Source: Thermohalobaculum sp038528605 (lineage in GTDB: Bacteria; Pseudomonadota; Alphaproteobacteria; Rhodobacterales; Rhodobacteraceae). From it: DNA of 20,876 nt. Shown here in pieces: positions 1 to 6,941 of this stretch (its first letter is position 1; each line of letters begins with the position of its first letter). Made by a program: the position numbers and the translations under genes. The notes below the pieces were generated by a model that saw nothing but the letters and a program-made list of their open reading frames with translations, ran no database searches and had not been told where the DNA came from. The DNA is taken from the NCBI GenBank assembly GCA_038528605.1, contig JBCBEP010000060.1, positions 1-20,876 of the forward strand. The letters are read 5' to 3'.

Positions 1-1131
1 GGGGCAAAGCACCGCAATGCGTCGGACGAGATTCTCCAGCTCGCGTACATTCCCCGGCCAGCGATGCTGCTTGAGCCGTTCGAGCGCCTCCGCATCGAGA
101 GATTTACGCGGCAATCCTTCCTTCTCGGCCCGTGCAAAGAAGTGGCGGGCAAGGTCCGGGATGTCATCGGTGCGCTCACGCAGGGGCGGCAGCCGGATCG
201 GCACGACATTGATCCGGTAGTAGAGATCTTCGCGGAAACGCCCCTCTGCGATCAGTCCCCGCAGGTCCTGATGGGTCGCCGCGACAATGCGTACATCGGC
301 CCGCCGGGGCACCCGGCCGCCCACGCTCGTATACTCGCCTTCCTGCAGCACACGCAGAAGCCGCGTCTGAGCTTCAGGCGGCATGTCCCCGATTTCATCC
401 AGGAAAAGTGTGCCCCCCTGCGCCTGTTCGAACCGCCCTGCGGCACGCTCTGTCGCGCCGGTGAAGGCGCCCTTCTCATGGCCGAAGAGCTCGCTCTCGA
501 TCAGCTCCCGTGGAATGGCCGCCATGTTGATCGGCACGAAAGGCGCCCGGGCCCGCTTACCGAAATTGTGCAGCGCGCGGGCGACGAGTTCCTTCCCCGT
601 CCCGCTTTCGCCCGTGACCATGACACTGAGATCCGTGTGCATGAGGCGCGCCATGACACGGTAGACCTCCTGCATCGCCGTGGAGCGCCCGATCAGTGGC
701 AGGTTCTGCTCAGCCGGCGCCCCCTCCTCCGAACCATCGGCCCGGGCCAGGCGGTCCCCCAGCCCCTTCTCGACAACCGCAAGAAGTTCTTTCAGATCGA
801 ACGGCTTAGGGAGGTATTCATAAGCTCCTACTTCAGCGGCGCGAATGGCGGTGAGCACCGTGTTCTGCGCGCTCATCACCACCACCGGCAGGTCTGGCCG
901 CTTGCGCCGGATGGCGGGCAGCAGATCGAGCGCATCGCCATCGGGCATATGCACGTCGGTGACCACGAGGTTCCCCTCGCCTTCCTCCACCATGCGCCAC
1001 AGCGCGGAGGACGAGCCCGTTGCGCGGACACGGCAGCCGATGCGCGCCAGCGCCTGGCTCAGCACCGTCCGGATCGCGCGGTCATCATCGGCAACCAGCA
1101 CTGTCCGTCCGCTATCACCTGCCACGTTCAT
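1..1131 (-). CDS. ntrC: Nitrogen regulator NtrC (NifR1), 3' end cut by window
   Basis: Response regulator and enhancer-binding ATPase that activates nitrogen-scavenging genes when phosphorylated by NtrB. My reading of the minus strand gives 377 codons with no stop before the left edge. Residues 1-120 are a receiver domain with an acidic pocket (DDD at 15-17), phospho-acceptor D59 (VVTDVHMP) and the conserved lysine in YLPKPFD. From about residue 150 there is an AAA+ domain with Walker A GESGTGKE, the sigma-54 contact loop GAFTGA at residues 221-226 (bases 454-471), and Walker B TLFLDEIGDMP; the visible end reads WPGNVRELENLVRR. The C-terminal Fis-type DNA-binding helix-turn-helix, expected to be about 80 residues more, lies outside. 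The start at 1131 gives the normal N-terminus just before the receiver. It lies 49 bp after ntrB, presumably in the same transcript. Confidence 0.96.
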   Translation of the reverse strand, partial: MNVAGDSGRTVLVADDDRAIRTVLSQALARIGCRVRATGSSSALWRMVEEGEGNLVVTDVHMPDGDALDLLPAIRRKRPDLPVVVMSAQNTVLTAIRAAEVGAYEYLPKPFDLKELLAVVEKGLGDRLARADGSEEGAPAEQNLPLIGRSTAMQEVYRVMARLMHTDLSVMVTGESGTGKELVARALHNFGKRARAPFVPINMAAIPRELIESELFGHEKGAFTGATERAAGRFEQAQGGTLFLDEIGDMPPEAQTRLLRVLQEGEYTSVGGRVPRRADVRIVAATHQDLRGLIAEGRFREDLYYRINVVPIRLPPLRERTDDIPDLARHFFARAEKEGLPRKSLDAEALERLKQHRWPGNVRELENLVRRIAVLCP

Positions 1132-1180
1132 CCGCCCTTCTCCGTCCGCTCAAGCGCCTGTTCTGGCGCCTAGATTCGCC

Positions 1181-2311
1181 CTAGCGCTCAGCGACTGCCG
1201 GCTCCGCCGTCTCGATCGCCTCCGCCGCGGCGATCTCGCGCGCGCTGGCGATGGGCAGGCGCAGTTTCATGCGCGTCCAGCCCGGCTCGCTCTCGCAGGA
1301 GATGACGCCGCCGTGGTCGCTCACCGCCTTCGAAACAAAGGCGAGGCCCAGGCCAGACCCGCTGCTCTTCGAGGTCACGAAGGGCTCGAAGATATGCCGC
1401 TTCATCTCGTCCGGCACGCCGCTGCCGTTGTCGGCGATCGTAACCTGCAGCGGCAGCGAGGCACGCTTGCCCGAGGGGCCAACAACCTTGATACCGGCCC
1501 GGTAGCCCGTGCGTACAGTGATCAATCCACCAACCTCTGGCGTGGCTTCGCCGGCGTTCTTCAACAAATTGATGAAGATCTGGATCAGCTTGTCGGGGTC
1601 CCCCATCACCGGTGGCAGGGAGGGGTCGTATTCCTCGATGAACCGTGCGTGCCGCGCGAAACCAGCCTTGGCGGATTTCACGGCCCGGTCGAGCACATCA
1701 TGAATGTTCACGGGCACCGACCGGCGGGGACCGATCGCGCCGAATTCCTCAACTTGCTCGAGGAGGCTGCTGATCCGGTCGGCCTCCGCCCGGATCAGGT
1801 CCGTCAGCTCCCGCTCCCGCTCGCCTAGGCTCATCTCCAGCAGCTGGGCGGCACCGGAGATCCCGGCGAGCGGGTTCTTCACTTCATGCGCCAGCATCGC
1901 CGCCATCCCGGTCATCGAGCGCGCCGCATCCCGGTGCGTGAGCGAGCGGTCCATGCTGTCGGCGATCGAGCGGGGCTGGAGCATGAGGAGCAGTGGCCGC
2001 GTACCGTCCGCAGCGCCGATCTGCGCGACGGAGAGATCGACAAGCCGGGTGGGCGCCTCGGGCCAGGAAAGCTCAACGTCGTAGTCAGCCATGCTGATCC
2101 CGTCGCGCGCCGCCTGCTCCACCAGCGCCATCACGCGGCTGCCGGACCCTGCATACTCGGCGAGCCGCGCCCCCTTCAGCTGCCGTTCGGACGCAGCGAA
2201 AAAGTGCTCCGCTGTGGCATTTACAGCGATGATCTCACCTTGTGCTGAAACCACCAGCGCAGGGTTGGGCAGCGCGTTCCAGAGCGCGCCCTCATCCAGG
2301 CCCAGCGTCAT
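1181..2311 (-). CDS. ntrB: Nitrogen sensor histidine kinase NtrB
   Basis: Cytosolic sensor kinase/phosphatase that controls NtrC; in the family its activity is set by PII proteins. 376 residues, close to the usual length. An N-terminal PAS-like domain (about 8-115) precedes the HisKA H-box at 137-150, with H142 in LAHEVKNPLAG. The HATPase domain shows the N-box around N252 (FINLLKNAGEAT), the G1 box DNGSGVP at 294-300, the F-box IFEPFVTSK and the G2 motif GSGLGLAF. No membrane segment is visible, as expected for NtrB and unlike NtrY. Its ATG overlaps the dusB stop codon (ATGA at 2308-2311), so translation is likely coupled to dusB. The last 20 residues are alanine/glutamate rich and probably not part of the catalytic fold. 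Confidence 0.96.
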   Translation of the reverse strand: MTLGLDEGALWNALPNPALVVSAQGEIIAVNATAEHFFAASERQLKGARLAEYAGSGSRVMALVEQAARDGISMADYDVELSWPEAPTRLVDLSVAQIGAADGTRPLLLMLQPRSIADSMDRSLTHRDAARSMTGMAAMLAHEVKNPLAGISGAAQLLEMSLGERERELTDLIRAEADRISSLLEQVEEFGAIGPRRSVPVNIHDVLDRAVKSAKAGFARHARFIEEYDPSLPPVMGDPDKLIQIFINLLKNAGEATPEVGGLITVRTGYRAGIKVVGPSGKRASLPLQVTIADNGSGVPDEMKRHIFEPFVTSKSSGSGLGLAFVSKAVSDHGGVISCESEPGWTRMKLRLPIASAREIAAAEAIETAEPAVAER

Positions 2312-3303
2312 GCGGCAAGCGCCTCCCCCGCAGCCCCGAGCCGGGGCAGTTCTTCACGCAACAACCGCTCGACCGCCTCTGGCGTCTCCGCCCGCATCAG
2401 CGCCGCACGGAGCGTCTCCGCCCCCTCCAGCCGGGCAAGATACCAGCCGAGATGCTTGCGCGCCGTGCGCAGCCCGATCTCGCGCCCGTAAAGGGCGCAT
2501 TGCGCGGCATGATGCCGACAGATGAGATCGGCGAGGGCCGCCCCCGCCGGCGGCGCGGGCGCCACGCGTCCCGCAAGCCCGGCGGCGATCTCAGCCGGCA
2601 CCCAGGGCGCCCCCTGGGCCCCGCGCCCCACCATCACCGCCGCCGCGCCGGAGGCCGCCAGAGCCGCACGCGCGCTCGCAAGATCGACGATGTCGCCATT
2701 CGCGATCACCGGCACATCCACCGCGTCCACCACGGCGCGGATCGCGGCCCAATCCGCCGTGCCGCGATAGAAGTCGCACCGCGTGCGGCCGTGGACCGTG
2801 ATCGCCTGCACCCCTGCCGCCTCCGCCCGCCGCGCGATCTCGGCCGCGTTCATCGATCCCCGGTCCCAGCCGAGCCGCATCTTGAGCGTCACCGGCACAT
2901 CGACGGCGCCCACCACCGCCTCGATCAGGCTGAGCGCGTGATCCGGCTCCCGCATCAGCGCGGAGCCGGAGAGGCCGTTCGTCACCTTCTTTGCCGGGCA
3001 GCCCATATTGATATCGATGATCCGCGCGCCCTCGCCCGAAAGCTTGCGCGCGGCCTCCGCCATCCAGTGCGCCTCCCGCCCGGCAATCTGCACGGCGGTG
3101 AGTGCGTCATCGGAGGCCAGCTCCGCTTTCTGGCGCACGGAGGGCTTCGCTTCGACCATCTCGCGGCTTGCCACCATTTCGGATACGACGAGCCCCGCGC
3201 CGAATTCTGCGACGAGCGCGCGGAAAGGCCGGTCCGTAACGCCTGCCATTGGCGCAAGGATCACCGGCTCTTTGATGACGATATGCCCAATCTTCAGTGT
3301 CAT
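2308..3303 (-). CDS. dusB: tRNA-dihydrouridine synthase DusB (NifR3)
   Basis: FMN-dependent enzyme that reduces uridine to dihydrouridine in the tRNA D-loop. The protein starts MTLKIGHI and is 331 residues, typical for DusB. The flavin-binding start PVILAPMAGVTDRPFR (13-28) and the catalytic cysteine C102 in INMGCPAKKV are present, followed by the TIM-barrel motifs VTLKMRLGW, ITVHGRTR and VIANGDI. The reading frame stays open upstream to 3411, but those extra residues are not family-like, so the ATG at 3303 is preferred. First gene of the dusB-ntrB-ntrC operon, an arrangement known from Rhodobacter (nifR3-ntrB-ntrC) and other alphaproteobacteria. Its promoter should lie in the divergent gap shared with ispDF. 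Confidence 0.96.
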   Translation of the reverse strand: MTLKIGHIVIKEPVILAPMAGVTDRPFRALVAEFGAGLVVSEMVASREMVEAKPSVRQKAELASDDALTAVQIAGREAHWMAEAARKLSGEGARIIDINMGCPAKKVTNGLSGSALMREPDHALSLIEAVVGAVDVPVTLKMRLGWDRGSMNAAEIARRAEAAGVQAITVHGRTRCDFYRGTADWAAIRAVVDAVDVPVIANGDIVDLASARAALAASGAAAVMVGRGAQGAPWVPAEIAAGLAGRVAPAPPAGAALADLICRHHAAQCALYGREIGLRTARKHLGWYLARLEGAETLRAALMRAETPEAVERLLREELPRLGAAGEALAA

Positions 3304-3344
3304 GCTCAATTCCGTGGCAACCGGACTAGCGTAACCGCTGCCCC

Positions 3345-3373
3345 TTGTCTCGCACAACCCACCCTCATAGAGA
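3345..3373 (+). promoter_or_regulatory. Possible sigma-70-type promoter for the ispDF operon
   Basis: In the 131-bp divergent gap between dusB and ispDF there is TTGTCT (3345-3350), a 17-base spacer, then TAGAGA (3368-3373). The -35 matches 4 of 6 consensus bases and the -10 only 3 of 6, so this is a tentative call based mainly on spacing and position 60 bases before the start codon. I found no comparably good candidate for dusB on the other strand. Confidence 0.25.
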
Positions 3374-3434
3374 ACGCCACCGAAAGCGGCGCGTTCACGA
3401 GCAGGAAACACCGGCGCCGGAGGTGAGGGGGGAC

Positions 3435-4649
3435 ATGAAGGTCGCTGCCGTCATCGTCGCTGCAGGGCGCGGACGCCGTCTCGGCGGCCCCGTGCCGAAG
3501 CAGTACCGGCAGATCGGCGCGCATATGGTGCTGCGCCATACGCTCGAGGCGGCCCTCGCGAGCCCTCGCATCACCCGAGTGCTGACGGCGATTACGGAGG
3601 ATTGCCGCAGTCTCTACAACGAAGCGACGGACGGGCTCGAAGACCCGCGCCTTGGCGACGCGGTGCCCGGCGGCGCAGAACGCGCGGATACGGTGCGCCA
3701 CGCGCTCGAGGCCCTGGCCGGCGAGGCGCCGGATATCGTCCTCGTCCACGACGCCGCCCGCCCCTTCGCCAGCACCGCGCTCTGGGAGGCGCTGATCGAT
3801 GCCGCCGCGGGCGACGAGGGCGCCATTGCTGCCGAGCCCGTGGTCGATGCGCTCTGGGTCGAGGGGTCGGGCAGTGCCGCACCCGTCGGCTGCTGCGACG
3901 AGCCGCGGCCCAGGGCAGGTCTCTGGCGCGCTCAAACCCCACAGGCCTTCCCCTATACCGCGCTCCTCGCCGCGCACCGGGCGGAGGCCGTGAGCGATGC
4001 GCCGAGCGCGCTTGACGATGCGGAGGTTTTCCGCCGCGCGGGTGGCACTGTCCGTCTCGTCCCCGGCGAGCCGGACAATTTCAAGATAACCACACCCGCG
4101 GACCTCGCCCGGGCAGAACGGCTGGTGACCGAGAAGGAGCCTCTCATGGATGTCCGCACCGGCCATGGTTTCGACGTTCACCGCTTCGGCCCCGGGGATC
4201 ATGTGATGCTCTGCGGCGTTGCCGTGCCCCACAGCCACGGGCTCGTGGGGCATTCGGACGCGGATGTAGGCCTCCACGCGCTGGCGGATGCGCTCTATGG
4301 CGCGCTGGCCGAGGGGGATATCGGGACGCATTTCCCGCCGTCGGACCCGCAGTGGAAGGGTGCCGAGAGCCATGTCTTCCTCGCCCATGCCGGCTCCCTT
4401 GTCGCCGCGCGCGGGGGCCGCATCTCCAATCTCGACGTAACGCTGCTCTGCGAGCGGCCGAAGATCGGTCCCCATGCCGCGGCGATGCGGGCCAAGATCG
4501 GCCGTATCCTGGGGCTCGACCCGGGGCGCATCGGGCTGAAGGCGACCACGATGGAGCGCATGGGCTTTGTCGGGCGGGAGGAAGGAATGGGTTGCATCGC
4601 CACCGCCACCGTTATCCTCTCGGTACCCGCCGGGCCGGTGGCCGCATGA
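3435..4649 (+). CDS. ispDF: Bifunctional IspD/IspF isoprenoid biosynthesis enzyme
   Basis: Fusion of 2-C-methyl-D-erythritol 4-phosphate cytidylyltransferase (IspD) and 2-C-methyl-D-erythritol 2,4-cyclodiphosphate synthase (IspF), two non-consecutive steps of the MEP pathway. 404 residues. IspD spans about 1-232: nucleotide-binding VAAGRGRRLGGPVPKQY near the start, then VHDAARPF and RAQTPQAF. IspF begins at about residue 238 with the zinc-binding GHGFDVHRF (D247, H249), followed by GHSDADV, the DIGTHFPPSDPQWKG loop and ATTMERMGFVGREEGMG. Fused ispDF is common in alphaproteobacteria. The ATG at 3435 follows the ribosome site GAGGGGGG closely; the frame is open further upstream but without homology-like sequence. 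Its stop overlaps the pgpA start as ATGA. Confidence 0.97.
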   Translation: MKVAAVIVAAGRGRRLGGPVPKQYRQIGAHMVLRHTLEAALASPRITRVLTAITEDCRSLYNEATDGLEDPRLGDAVPGGAERADTVRHALEALAGEAPDIVLVHDAARPFASTALWEALIDAAAGDEGAIAAEPVVDALWVEGSGSAAPVGCCDEPRPRAGLWRAQTPQAFPYTALLAAHRAEAVSDAPSALDDAEVFRRAGGTVRLVPGEPDNFKITTPADLARAERLVTEKEPLMDVRTGHGFDVHRFGPGDHVMLCGVAVPHSHGLVGHSDADVGLHALADALYGALAEGDIGTHFPPSDPQWKGAESHVFLAHAGSLVAARGGRISNLDVTLLCERPKIGPHAAAMRAKIGRILGLDPGRIGLKATTMERMGFVGREEGMGCIATATVILSVPAGPVAA

Positions 4650-5158
4650 CCCGAGCCGAGACCCAGGCCGAACGGTTCGCGACGCTCTACGGTATCGGCC
4701 ATCTGCCGGGGGCGCAGGGTACCTATGCCAGCCTCGCCACCCTGCCGCTGGCATGGGCGCTGCACTGGATCGGCGGCTTCTGGCTCTTTCTGCCCGCGAG
4801 CCTCGCCATCGTCGCCCTCGCCTGGTGGGCGACGCGGGAGACGCTGGCGGCGCGCGGCCTTGAGGATGGCGACCCTCAGGACATCGTGATCGACGAGGTG
4901 GCAGGCCAGCTCATCGCCTTCTGGCCCCTCTCCCTCGGCCTCACGCTCACCGGGGCGGAGGCGCATGTGTGGCCCTGGCCCGGTGTCGTCGCGGCCTTCG
5001 TGCTCTTCCGCTTCTTCGATATCTGGAAGCCCGGGCCCATTGGATGGGCGGAGCGGTTGCCGGGCGCCACGGGCATCATGGCGGATGATTGCTTTGCGGG
5101 CATCGCCGCTGCCATGGTGGCGGCCATCGCAGCAGGGGTCGCGCATGGATGGTTCTGA
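4646..5158 (+). CDS. pgpA: Phosphatidylglycerophosphatase A
   Basis: Membrane enzyme that removes the phosphate from phosphatidylglycerophosphate to make phosphatidylglycerol. 170 residues, the usual size. Family signatures are visible in order: GIGHLPGAQGTYAS near residue 16, QDIVIDEVAGQ in the middle, FRFFDIWKPGPIGW and the C-terminal GIMADDCFAG with paired aspartates. Hydrophobic stretches at roughly 32-63, 90-122 and 150-168 fit three to four membrane helices. The ATG lies inside the ispDF stop (ATGA, 4646-4649). The 3' end overlaps the next gene by 14 bases, so ispDF, pgpA and the two following genes are almost certainly one transcript. Confidence 0.95.
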   Translation: MTRAETQAERFATLYGIGHLPGAQGTYASLATLPLAWALHWIGGFWLFLPASLAIVALAWWATRETLAARGLEDGDPQDIVIDEVAGQLIAFWPLSLGLTLTGAEAHVWPWPGVVAAFVLFRFFDIWKPGPIGWAERLPGATGIMADDCFAGIAAAMVAAIAAGVAHGWF

Positions 5159-5645
5159 CAGGCTCGCGGAGCTGGCCGAGAGCCTGCTCTCGCTCTGCGC
5201 CAAGAAGCAGCTCATGGTCTGCTCGGCGGAGAGCTGCACGGGCGGGCTGATCACGGCCGTGCTGACGGATATTCCCGGCTCGTCGGCGGTGGTGGAGCGG
5301 GGCTTCGTCACCTACTCGAACGAGGCGAAGACCGAGATGCTCGGCGTGCCAGCGGCCCTCATCAGCCAGCAGGGCGCGGTCTCCGAACCGGTCGCGCGCG
5401 CCATGGCGAAGGGCGCCCTCGTGCGCAGCCGGGCGGATCTGGCGATCGCGGTGACGGGAATCGCGGGGCCCGGCGGCGGCAGCCCCGCCAAGCCTGAGGG
5501 GCTGGTGCATTTCGCCTGGGGCTCGAGCGTCGGCGATTTCGAGCATGAACGCGTGGAATTCGGCGCCCTCGGCCGCGGCGCCGTGCGGGCGGCAACGGTG
5601 GAGCATGCGCTCACCCGCCTCCTCCAGCTCGCGAAACAGCAATGA
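5145..5645 (+). CDS. cinA: CinA C-terminal domain protein (PncC-type NMN deamidase)
   Basis: 166 residues corresponding only to the C-terminal CinA domain; the N-terminal MoaB-like half of full CinA is absent, as in stand-alone PncC/YgaD proteins. Members of this family deamidate nicotinamide mononucleotide to nicotinate mononucleotide in NAD recycling. Motifs: SAESCTGGLITAVLTDIPGS (about 27-46), GFVTYSNEAKTEMLGV, GAVSEPVARAMA and AVTGIAGPGGGSPAKPEG, the standard order. The ATG at 5145 lies 14 bases inside pgpA and has AGGGG six bases upstream. The stop forms ATGA with the next gene. The NMN deamidase role comes from the family and is not proven by this sequence; the name CinA (competence/damage-inducible) has little functional meaning here. 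Confidence 0.93.
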   Translation: MDGSDRLAELAESLLSLCAKKQLMVCSAESCTGGLITAVLTDIPGSSAVVERGFVTYSNEAKTEMLGVPAALISQQGAVSEPVARAMAKGALVRSRADLAIAVTGIAGPGGGSPAKPEGLVHFAWGSSVGDFEHERVEFGALGRGAVRAATVEHALTRLLQLAKQQ

Positions 5646-6238
5646 CCGTGGCGAAGCAGGCCCCGGGGCTGCCCGACGACGATCTGGACGCTGTGGTGGA
5701 GGCGGCCTGGAAGCGGCTCGAGCGGGGGGCGGCCGACAAACGATCTGCCTTCAATACCCTTCAGATCGCGACGCTCGGCCCTCAAGGCTGGCCGGAGCAG
5801 CGCACCGTGGTCCTCCGCCGGGTCGAGCCCTCCGAGCGCCGCGTGACCTTCCATACCGACAGGCGCAGCGCCAAGGCCGCGGAGATCGAGGCGGATGGCC
5901 GCGTCTCGCTGCTGTTCTGGGACCCGCGGGCGAAGCTGCAGCTCCGCCTCTGGGGCCAGGCGCGGCTCCTCACCGAGGACCCCTTCGCTGAGGAGGAGTG
6001 GGGCCGCCTCACCGTGCCCGGACGCCGCATCTACCGCACGCCCGTGCCACCGGGCCGCAGCCTGCGCGCGCCGGAAGAAGGCGATGGAGTGCGGGAGGAT
6101 GACGGTCGCAGCGTCTTCGCCGCCGTGCCCGTCACGATCATGCGCCTCGAATGGCTGCATCTGCGCAGCGCCGGCCACCGCCGCGCCCGCTTCGAACCCG
6201 CCGCCGAGGGCTGGCAGGGCCGCTGGCTCGGCCCATAG
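5642..6238 (+). CDS. Pyridoxamine-5'-phosphate-oxidase-family (PPOX) flavoprotein
   Basis: 198 residues with the split-barrel FMN-binding pattern: FNTLQIATLGPQGWPEQRTV, then VTFHTDRRSAKAAEIEADGR and VSLLFWDPRAKLQLRLWGQA, as in general-stress or Alr4036-like PPOX proteins. The C-terminal RLEWLHLR followed by HRRARF resembles the substrate-binding end of PdxH, but the typical PdxH sequence of the middle region is not evident, so I would not call it PdxH. Likely cytosolic and FMN-binding; substrate unknown. It is the last gene of the ispDF-pgpA-cinA set and is coupled to cinA by an ATGA overlap. It ends only 6 bases from the stop codon of the opposing gene. Confidence 0.85.
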   Translation: MTVAKQAPGLPDDDLDAVVEAAWKRLERGAADKRSAFNTLQIATLGPQGWPEQRTVVLRRVEPSERRVTFHTDRRSAKAAEIEADGRVSLLFWDPRAKLQLRLWGQARLLTEDPFAEEEWGRLTVPGRRIYRTPVPPGRSLRAPEEGDGVREDDGRSVFAAVPVTIMRLEWLHLRSAGHRRARFEPAAEGWQGRWLGP

Positions 6239-6244
6239 TGCCCG

Positions 6245-6727
6245 TCAGTGCGGCGCGGCGTAGGAGGCATCCTCCGGCGCGCCGTAGATCTCGGCGGCGC
6301 GGCGCTCGAAGGCGCGCACGATCCGCTGCATCGCCTCGTTGAAGACGAGGCCCACCACCGATTGCAGCGTCCGGCTCTTGAACTCGAAGTCCACGTAGAA
6401 ATCCACCTCGCAGCGCCCGCCCGGCCGCTCGTGAAACTCCCAGTGGTTGTTGAGGTAGCGGAAGGGCCCGTCGAGATACTCGACATCGATGATGCGGTTC
6501 GCGGGCTGCAGCGTAACCCGGCTACCGAATTTCTCACGAAACACCTTGAAGGAGATCACGAGGTCGGCGTCCATCTGCTCCCGCCCATCCGGCAGCGTCA
6601 CCTGCTTGCGCACCCGGCAGGCGGAGCACCACGGCAGAAACTTCGGATAATCCCCGATATCCGCCACCAGCGCATAAAGCTGCTCGGGCGTGTAGGGCAG
6701 CACCTTCTTTTCCGCATGCGTGGGCAT
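6245..6727 (-). CDS. Coq10/RatA-type START-domain (SRPBCC) protein
   Basis: 160 residues forming one START-like lipid-binding fold. The N-terminus MPTHAEKKVLPYTPEQLYAL and the segment VADIGDYPKFLPWCSACRV are hallmark Coq10/YfjG (RatA) sequence; FREKFGSRVTL, GPFRYLNNHW and VDFYVDFEFKS complete the pattern. Coq10 proteins bind ubiquinone and support respiration. The E. coli homologue was described as the ribosome anti-association factor RatA, so annotation pipelines often call these toxins; next to lipA and with no antitoxin gene, a respiratory/ubiquinone role is the better guess. The ATG at 6727 has GGGAGAG upstream; the upstream in-frame extension (to 6808) is proline/arginine rich and not conserved-looking. 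Confidence 0.9.
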   Translation of the reverse strand: MPTHAEKKVLPYTPEQLYALVADIGDYPKFLPWCSACRVRKQVTLPDGREQMDADLVISFKVFREKFGSRVTLQPANRIIDVEYLDGPFRYLNNHWEFHERPGGRCEVDFYVDFEFKSRTLQSVVGLVFNEAMQRIVRAFERRAAEIYGAPEDASYAAPH

Positions 6728-6941
6728 TTGCTGCTCTCCCGCGTCGCTCCCCGTCACCCGGGGCCTCCCCTGCCGCTCACCTCGTGTCGGGGCGCGCGGC
6801 ACCGTCACCCGACTTGGCCGTACCGCCTAGCGCGAACGGCCCGCGAGAGCCACCCGGCAGAAGCGCCGCGCGCCGAAGCAGCGCGGCTGAGAGCATGCAG
6901 AAATCCCGCAAAAGTCTTTCAATTCCGTGGCGTGGAACGGG
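6728..6941. other. Intergenic region between lipA and the Coq10-like gene
   Basis: 214 bases without a gene. A 7-bp inverted repeat GCCGCGC/GCGCGGC (6865-6871 and 6881-6887, 9-base loop) could form a hairpin after lipA, but no T-run follows on the minus strand, so it is not a standard terminator. The 10-mer CCGTCACCCG occurs twice (6751-6760, 6802-6811). An AT-richer patch at about 6895-6925 contains, on the minus strand, TTGAAA without a good -10 partner. The downstream gene may have its own promoter here or be read through from lipA. Confidence 0.4.

Noticed and set aside
64..1173. Plus-strand open frame (369 codons) opposite ntrC
   Set aside because: The minus strand encodes a clear NtrC with receiver and AAA+ motifs; the plus translation is an artefact of GC-rich codon structure.
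3306..4754. Minus-strand open frame (482 codons) opposite ispDF
   Set aside because: Antisense to ispDF, which has both catalytic domains intact.
6245..6808. Coq10/RatA-like gene as the toxin of a toxin-antitoxin system
   Set aside because: No RatB-like partner or antitoxin candidate lies next to it. Position beside lipA and the Coq10 signature favour a respiratory role; the toxin label comes from automatic naming.
6865..6887. Hairpin after lipA as an intrinsic terminator
   Set aside because: The 7-bp stem is real, but no T-run follows on the transcribed strand and the loop is nine bases.
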